Below are positions 58,634 through 64,000 of a stretch of 64,000 bases of DNA, piece by piece (position 1 is the stretch's first letter; the number at the start of each line of letters is the position of its first letter). The DNA is taken from NCBI RefSeq assembly GCF_030272615.1, contig NC_081415.1, positions 597,559,335 through 597,623,334 on the forward strand, in the 5' to 3' direction. A program made the position numbers and the translations under genes. The notes under the pieces were generated by a model, which saw nothing but the letters and a program-made list of their open reading frames with translations, ran no database searches and had not been told where the DNA came from. Source of the stretch: Cryptomeria japonica. Lineage: Eukaryota > Streptophyta > Pinopsida > Cupressales > Cupressaceae.

Positions 58634-58787
58634 ATAATCACCTAACATATAAATATTAATACTTAAATTTATATGAAAAAACATATTACAAATATTAACT
58701 AGTTTTTAAAAATTGAAAATTGAATAAATACTATATAATAATAAAAATATAACCAAATATATTTAAAACATCTATAATAAATATAAT
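58634..58787. repeat. R1 repeat copy B, last piece
   Basis: Continues R1 after LINE 2 and aligns with about 33595-33740. It abuts the first bases of DUF761 unit 2 (AAAAAGACCTATTA), so R1-B lies exactly between units 1 and 2. Confidence 0.75.
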
Positions 58788-58980
58788 AAAAAGACCTATT
58801 AATTTTATGAATGACCAAGATAAGGATACACCTAGACAACGATATCTCCACATTTTATACATAAATTTTATATAAGATAAACATTCCTTCTGACTTGGTC
58901 CAGAAAACCAAAGGCTTCAAATCAACGTCAGCTTTTACTTACGCCTTTCCTTGATCTCTACACTGAGGGAATTTCAAATT

Positions 58981-59120
58981 TTGGGCTTGGTCAAAGCAAA
59001 CAGAATATCAAATACATCCTTACCTGCCCCAAAAACCTCTATATTTACTTTTGGGCTTGGTCAAAGTTAACAAAGCATCAAATATATCTTTACCTGCCCT
59101 GATACTTCTGAATTTGTTCT
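58981..59120 (+). repeat. 70-bp promoter duplication in unit 2
   Basis: Two copies start TTGGGCTTGGTCAAAG (58981 and 59051). Copy 1 (CAAAGCAAACAGA, CCCCAAAAACCTCT) matches the single copy of unit 3. Copy 2 (CAAAGTTAACAAA, CCCTGATAC) resembles the single copy of unit 1. This suggests unequal exchange between units. Confidence 0.8.
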
Positions 59121-59250
59121 CGTCAATCTCTACGTTAATATTTTTGTACTCATTTTGCCTGGTTTCCCAGAAGGAAAGAAGATGTTACCATTCGATTATG
59201 TGTTCTCCACGGAAAGGAAAACAAGAGCTTCCAACTTTTGCCTATATAAA
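58989..59250 (+). promoter_or_regulatory. Promoter of DUF761 gene 2
   Basis: GGTCAA W-box cores at 58989-58994 and 59059-59064 come from the 70-bp duplication. The TATA box TATATAAA lies at 59243-59250, about 78 bp before the start codon. The TTGACT and TTGACC boxes of gene 1 are lost here. Confidence 0.68.
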
Positions 59251-59327
59251 CCAACTACAGCCATTAAAATCAATAACGCGTGCAATAATTTCCTTCCTCA
59301 CTTGAACTCTTCTCAGAGAGAAAGTGA

Positions 59328-59864
59328 ATGTGTGACTTGAGTGCTACAACTGAAAATAAGAAGAAGTCCATGCAAACTTTCCACAATACTGGAAAGATTA
59401 TCACTGCTGGTGTTGTTGCAGCTGTTGTGGTAGTGTTTTGGTGTAAAGATCATTTTTCTTCCAGCGCTCCAAATGTGCTCTACATGTTTTTCTATTGCAA
59501 TATCATGGCATTCATTCTCACCAGCACTTCACCACAGTTAAGAAATTCCAATGGGCTTGATGATTACTATATCTTGTATGATGATGAGGACATTAGCATG
59601 ATAAATGCGATCATATTTGGTACTCCCTCGTCTATGATTTCTGTTGAATTACCAGCTAATTATAAGGTGAAAATGGAAGAAGTAGGTTCTTGTGATGTGT
59701 TGGGTTTCAGAGAAAAAGTTGATGAGATTGAGTTGGAAGAATTCAACAAGAGAGTCGAAGATTTTATTGCCAAATTCAACCGCCAGATGCGTCTTGAAAG
59801 ACAACAATCTTTGGCTCGCTATCACCAGAATTTAACTGCAGAGAATTATGTACAAGCAGTTTGA
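59328..59864 (+). CDS. DUF4408/DUF761 membrane protein (A70-like), copy 2
   Basis: Intact, intronless, 178 residues, paralogue of 42066-42599. Membrane segments lie at about 23-39 (KIITAGVVAAVVVVFWC) and 49-66 (NVLYMFFYCNIMAFILTS). The DUF761 motif at about 135-162 is identical to copy 1. Changes concentrate in the luminal/loop and acidic middle (for example TPSSMISVELPANYKVKMEE), while the C-terminal 44 residues differ only by Ile/Val. That pattern suggests purifying selection on the C-terminal motif, although recent gene conversion could also explain it. The 3' flank keeps AATAAA at 60041-60046. Confidence 0.9.
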   Translation: MCDLSATTENKKKSMQTFHNTGKIITAGVVAAVVVVFWCKDHFSSSAPNVLYMFFYCNIMAFILTSTSPQLRNSNGLDDYYILYDDEDISMINAIIFGTPSSMISVELPANYKVKMEEVGSCDVLGFREKVDEIELEEFNKRVEDFIAKFNRQMRLERQQSLARYHQNLTAENYVQAV

Positions 59865-60040
59865 GCCAGAAAACCAATCTCTTTATTCAGCTGTGGCAGA
59901 AATATTGTTTCAAACTAGTTATTTACAGATTTAAATTCTTTGAGCTCTGAACTTTTGCGGTGGACATATTAATTTGTAAATTGTATCCAGATTGGCCTCA
60001 GTTTTCTTATGTCACATCTATAAGAACAGCTGACCGACTT

Positions 60041-60046
60041 AATAAA
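60041..60046 (+). terminator. Poly(A) signal of DUF761 gene 2
   Basis: AATAAA at the position conserved with gene 1. Confidence 0.65.
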
Positions 60047-60492
60047 GAAATGAGGGTCAAGAATCTTTGCGTTTGTTTTGTAATGGCATGTTTTACATCC
60101 TACTTTATATTTTTCCAAGGGGGTGGTTGCGCAATAGATTATTAAAATTCTTTTACTTGCAACAAGCAATGTTCATCATGCTGATGTTTATGAAGCCACG
60201 ATTTGAGGAGAACCTGAGCACTTTGTACTTCGTAATTTAATTTTATAATAACACCACGTGAAATTGAAACCAATATATGTAAAGAATCCGTATGAATGAC
60301 TCTTGCTTTGAATTTTTTAATGTTTAATTAAAATGTTGATGTTTGCTAAACCAATTTTAATTGGGTATTAGGTAGTCTTATAGAAGCTTTGATATGGTAG
60401 ACATTCCATGATTAACAATTTGTAGATGGGTACAAATATAAGTGAAAATATTAATTTTAGAGGATTTCAAATATAATTAATAATTATATGTT

Positions 60493-60670
60493 TGTTTGTA
60501 TTTTGATAGGTAATAGGTCATAGCCGTAATATTTTGAATTATTATTATTATTATTATGCTTAATTAGATTGAGCCAGGACCTTCCCCATCTTATCCCTAT
60601 TGGGAATTGAACTTGGGTCTCCACAGTGAGAACCAGGTGTTTTTAACCAGTTAAGTTCAACCCCTTGGGC
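60493..60670 (-). mobile_element. tRNA-derived SINE, 178 bp
   Basis: Perfect 18-bp target duplication AATTAATAATTATATGTT at 60475-60492 and 60671-60688. The minus strand starts with a tRNA-like head: box A-like TTAACTGGTTAA (60643-60654) and box B-like GTTCAATTCCC (60602-60612), with CTGGTTCTCACTGTGGAGAC between, typical of plant Au-type SINEs. A body and an (AAT)n stretch near the 3' end follow. Unit 1 lacks it, so it inserted after the gene duplication. It depends on LINE enzymes and has no protein product. Confidence 0.9.
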
Positions 60671-60688
60671 AATTAATAATTATATGTT

Positions 60689-63540
60689 AAAAGTATTATA
60701 AACAATATTTTTTTTTACAAGACTAGGTTAAGTAAACTTCACTTCTATGATTTTTAATTAAATATAGCAAGGATTTTATTATTAACAATAATTCATATAT
60801 GTTGTTTTATTAATTAAAAGAAATGTTTAATGGAATTTGTATGTTAATAGTAACTTAAACAATTGAAAGATATAAAGTTTAAAAAATAATTATGATTATT
60901 AACTTGAAGTTCTTATTATAATAATTTGATATAGAGAGTCAAGATTGGAATTACATAAATGATACAAGTATTACTACTTATAATCGTTGAAATTTGTAGT
61001 TATATAGAGTTAATTGTCTATTACATGGGAAAGTTGGAAGCATCCAAAATTAACCACTAATTCATCATACTGAATTTTATATAAATTAATTAAATAAGTA
61101 GTTACTAGATCATTCATCGTTAATTGATTCTTCCCAAAAAAAATTTAATGAAATGAAACCAATTGACCTTAGTCTTCAAAACTTCCAACTAAATCAATTA
61201 ATTAATTTTTAATTAACCAATTTAGCTTAGTTAATATCTATTACAATTTGCTTTAATATTTAAATCTACACTATCTTCAATTCTTGTACATTAAAATTAA
61301 TTTATTAAATCCATCCACATGGATTAAAATCTAAACTTTTCATTATCAACCATATGTCCCCATTCTCTACATGCTCCTACATGTGTTAGCATGCCCCCTG
61401 ATCCCACTTCTGACTCACATATATATGAGTATGCACTATTAGAAGCATATTTGACTTCCACCTCAACCGAGTCCATGCTCCCACATGTGTGACCATTCTA
61501 ACATTATCCTACACCTTTCTCACATGTGTGAACATACTATCATGAAGGCATGCTAAGCATCCATATCACTTCTTGACCTTTTGACTTATGCCCACTCCTT
61601 TGCTCACCATATGTGAGCATATCTCTAACACATGATATCTTGCTCACACAAGTGTTAGAATTTCTAGTTCTTAGACCTTATGTGACACTTGTCATGTTTT
61701 ATTACAACTTCAATCCATGCCTCCATACTCCTTAAATCCTAAACCTCCATTAGCTTTGCATCTTGACCCTTGATTTTCTCCATGAGAAATTTATAGAGTA
61801 GAGGCCTCCCCTTACTTATGATAAGCTATTTATATCCAAGCTATGTATTGTTTCTTTTTATAATAATCCACTTTCATGTTGTATTTATGCTAGGTTCATT
61901 TCATTATCCATCCATATACTATCATCATGTTATTTTCTTTATCAATCATCCTCATCTAGTGCCGATATTTTTAGTATACTATGCCATCACATTCCGCCAA
62001 CACATCATAAAAGGAACATCAAATGGAGCCTTTGGTACACTTCACTTTACTTTAATTGGAAGAGTGAGAAAAGGTATAGTCTATTTATTGCATCTTAATC
62101 TTTATGTTTTAATTTATTTTATTCATCTCTTATATTCATTTTGACATGCATAATGGGACCTTTGCCCTTGTAGGTAATCGTTATTTAATTTTTCTATGAT
62201 TTTTTATATGAATGTTCATGGTTTAACATCTACACCTTATATTTCAAAAATTCTATTTTTAGATCAATGCTTCCACATTGTTTGTCTTATAGTTTTTTTG
62301 GGGTCTTATTTCTAACAATTATTTATCAATTCTGTAACTTTTTTTTGTCTATTTTGCATTTTTTTTTAATATTTTCAAGTATTTTTTATCATTTTTAACA
62401 ATCTATTTTTAGAAAATCATGTTTTCTTAGAGGTTTTTCCTTTGAATTTGATTAATTACTTGTGAACTATGGATGAAAATGTTCATATATTAGCCCCTCT
62501 ACCCTATCATTTAACACTTTTATGTACATTATATTTTCTCTACTTTTTAGGTTTTTTTTTTTTCTTTAAATCCATCTATTTACATGCTTTTCTAGCATTT
62601 TCACTCTTTGGGTATTTTATTGTAGTTCCTTATTATTTTGCTAAAAAATCACTAACATATATACTTCTTTCTATGTAGATTCCTATTTCAATTCTTTCAC
62701 TTATGAATCAATACTTTTGGAGTCTTTGTAGTTTCCTAACTTACTAGTGTTGATATATCTTACCTTCATTTGTTTTCAAGTGTCACTTTTCCTATATTAA
62801 TGCTTAAACTTTGTATATAGTTTTTTCATATTTTCTATTCTATTATTATTTTTATCGGTTTTCATGGTAACCTTCTATTAACTAATCTATTTGGTGTTGG
62901 TTTATGCTCATCTAAGTTTCTTTTTTATTCACTGGAGTTGTATAGTTTCACTAAATTAGAGTAATTGAAGAAGAACATATTTTCTATGTCTTAGAGTGGC
63001 TAGTCCATATGCTCTCATCTTACTCTTTGTGTGATCTTGAGGATCATAAATATCACTTAATCTCTTTATTTTCTTCTTTATCTCGAGGAGCCCAATGTGT
63101 GTATGCTCTCCCTTTTCTCTTCAGACGATCTCACGTGAACATTTAAAGCATTTAGATATTTCTTTCTAGAGATACCCCAAGTCCCATGTTCTAGTAGACT
63201 ATTAAATATGATGTGTGAATCAAAAGATACACTTTGTAAAATTAGAACCTTATAAATATTTTCTAGGCACCAAAGAACTTTAAACCTTAAAGAAGTAAAA
63301 GTGAAGAGTTGATTAGTGTCTCCTAACTATTTAGAAATTTTCATATTCACCTATAGATTTAGCCTCATGTACCTTTGTAGTATATAAAATTAATTTAATA
63401 CTTTATAAACTATCGGGTTTAAGAAGCATTAAGTATTAGTTATGAATAATACATTAATCAAAATGTATTTTATAGTTGTAAAAGTAGATCTCCTTTGAGT
63501 AAGGTTTCAACCTCCAAGATAAGGAGAGGGGTATCTATGT
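60689..63540. other. Spacer of DUF761 unit 2
   Basis: AT-rich, non-coding, alignable with unit 1 spacer. Palindromic CACATGTG-type words near 61378-61530 are shared with unit 1. Frames at 61818-62144 and 62469-62678 have no family features and are not preserved in unit 1. Confidence 0.6.
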
Positions 63541-63559
63541 GGTACATGGCATTACTTTT

Positions 63560-64000
63560 GTTTGGATAAGGCGTACACCTAGAAGACGAAATCTCCGTAT
63601 CTTATACATAAATTTTATATAAGATAAACATTCCTTATGACTTTAGTCCATAAAACCAAGGGCTTCAAATCAACGTCAGCTTTGACTTAATGCTTTTACT
63701 TGATCTCTACACTCAGGGAATTGTCAAATTTTGGGCTTGGTCAAAGCAAACAGAACATCAAATACATCCTTACCTGCCCCAAAAACCTCTTTATTTGTCC
63801 TCGTCAATCTTTACGTTTATATTTTTGTCCTCATTTTGCCTGGTTTCCCCGAAGCAAAGAGGCTGTTACCATTCGACTAAGTGCTCACCACGGAAGAAAA
63901 ACAAAGAGACAAGAGCTTCCAACTTTTGCCTATATAAATCAACTACAACCGTTAAAATCATTAACTCGTTCAAAACTTTCCTTCCTCATTTGAAATCTCG
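63560..64000 (+). repeat. Start of DUF761 tandem unit 3, cut by the window end
   Basis: Promoter and 5' UTR homologous to units 1 and 2, including CTTATACATAAATTTTATAT near the start and CTTCCTCATTTGAAATCTCG at the end. In unit 1 the start codon lies 16 bp after this last sequence, so a third gene probably starts just outside the window. Confidence 0.88.
63682..63939 (+). promoter_or_regulatory. Promoter of DUF761 gene 3
   Basis: W-box cores TTGACT (63682-63687) and GGTCAA (63739-63744), then TATA box TATATAAAT at 63931-63939. The coding region lies beyond the window. Confidence 0.68.

Larger units (their letters stand above)
58788..63540 (+). repeat. DUF761 tandem unit 2
   Basis: About 4.75 kb, matching 41627-46400 from promoter to far 3' spacer. 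It differs by a promoter duplication (58981-59120) and a SINE (60493-60670), and it lacks the large microsatellite and the 36- and 119-bp duplications of unit 1. Confidence 0.85.

Noticed and set aside
60600-60660. Possible tRNA gene with A and B boxes
   Set aside because: Boxes are present but no cloverleaf can be drawn. The 18-bp TSD and tail make it a SINE.
61818-62144. 108-codon hydrophobic frame in the unit 2 spacer
   Set aside because: The aligned unit 1 spacer does not preserve it and it has no family features.

Overview
The window is nuclear DNA from a seed plant. The low gene density, AT-rich spacers, deep nesting of old retroelements and plant-specific families (DUF761 proteins, PLS-type PPR remnants, plant LINEs with an RNase H domain) fit a large gymnosperm or conifer-type genome. 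The species cannot be named from sequence alone. Only two protein-coding genes look intact and host-encoded: paralogous DUF4408/DUF761 membrane proteins at 42066-42599 and 59328-59864. They belong to a tandem array of about 4.7-kb units. A third unit enters at about 63.56 kb, and the window stops a few bases before its expected start codon. The promoters have a conserved TATA box and clustered W-boxes (TTGAC[C/T]), as expected for the PAMP-induced A70-like family.

Most of the rest is mobile DNA. (1) 7595-14887: minus-strand LTR element with TSD ATGCC, initiator-Met PBS, a coiled-coil/zinc-knuckle gag-like ORF and a large second ORF, but no pol. (2) 17013-25196: plus-strand LINE with RNase H, an additional ORF3 and a 20-bp TSD. 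(3) 25325-33145: minus-strand Ty3-type element with TSD AATAG, an intact 628-codon gag and a protease ORF, but no RT or integrase. (4) 34575-37923: minus-strand element with two 1.44-kb LTRs around only 473 bp, TSD GGAAG, inserted into a PPR pseudogene. (5) 46563-48037: minus-strand retrocopy with a 14-bp TSD and poly(A). (6) 49078-52314: minus-strand Ty3 element, TSD CTGAA, with an internal deletion joining the start of RT to the end of integrase. (7) 52393-58633: second LINE with RNase H. (8) 60493-60670: tRNA-derived SINE, minus strand, 18-bp TSD.

Two copies of an AT-rich repeat (called R1 here) act as hosts. Copy A (about 16.7-33.7 kb) contains LINE 1 and the 7.8-kb Ty3 element. Copy B (about 48.5-58.8 kb) contains the 3.2-kb Ty3 element and LINE 2, and it separates DUF761 units 1 and 2. 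Each R1 copy preserves the empty target site for the insertions in the other, so these boundaries are well supported.

Layout: 0-7.6 kb holds decayed ORFs and a GC-rich hairpin cluster. 7.6-14.9 kb is the pol-less element. 14.9-16.7 kb is spacer. 16.7-33.7 kb is R1-A with its insertions. 33.7-41.6 kb holds PPR pseudogenes, the short-interior LTR element, tandem duplications and a (CT)78 tract. 41.6-46.5 kb is DUF761 unit 1. 46.5-58.8 kb holds the retrocopy and R1-B with its insertions. 58.8-63.55 kb is unit 2, and from there to the end is the start of unit 3. All four LTR elements are on the minus strand and three of them carry no recognisable RT at all, so most LTR elements here probably depended on proteins supplied in trans.
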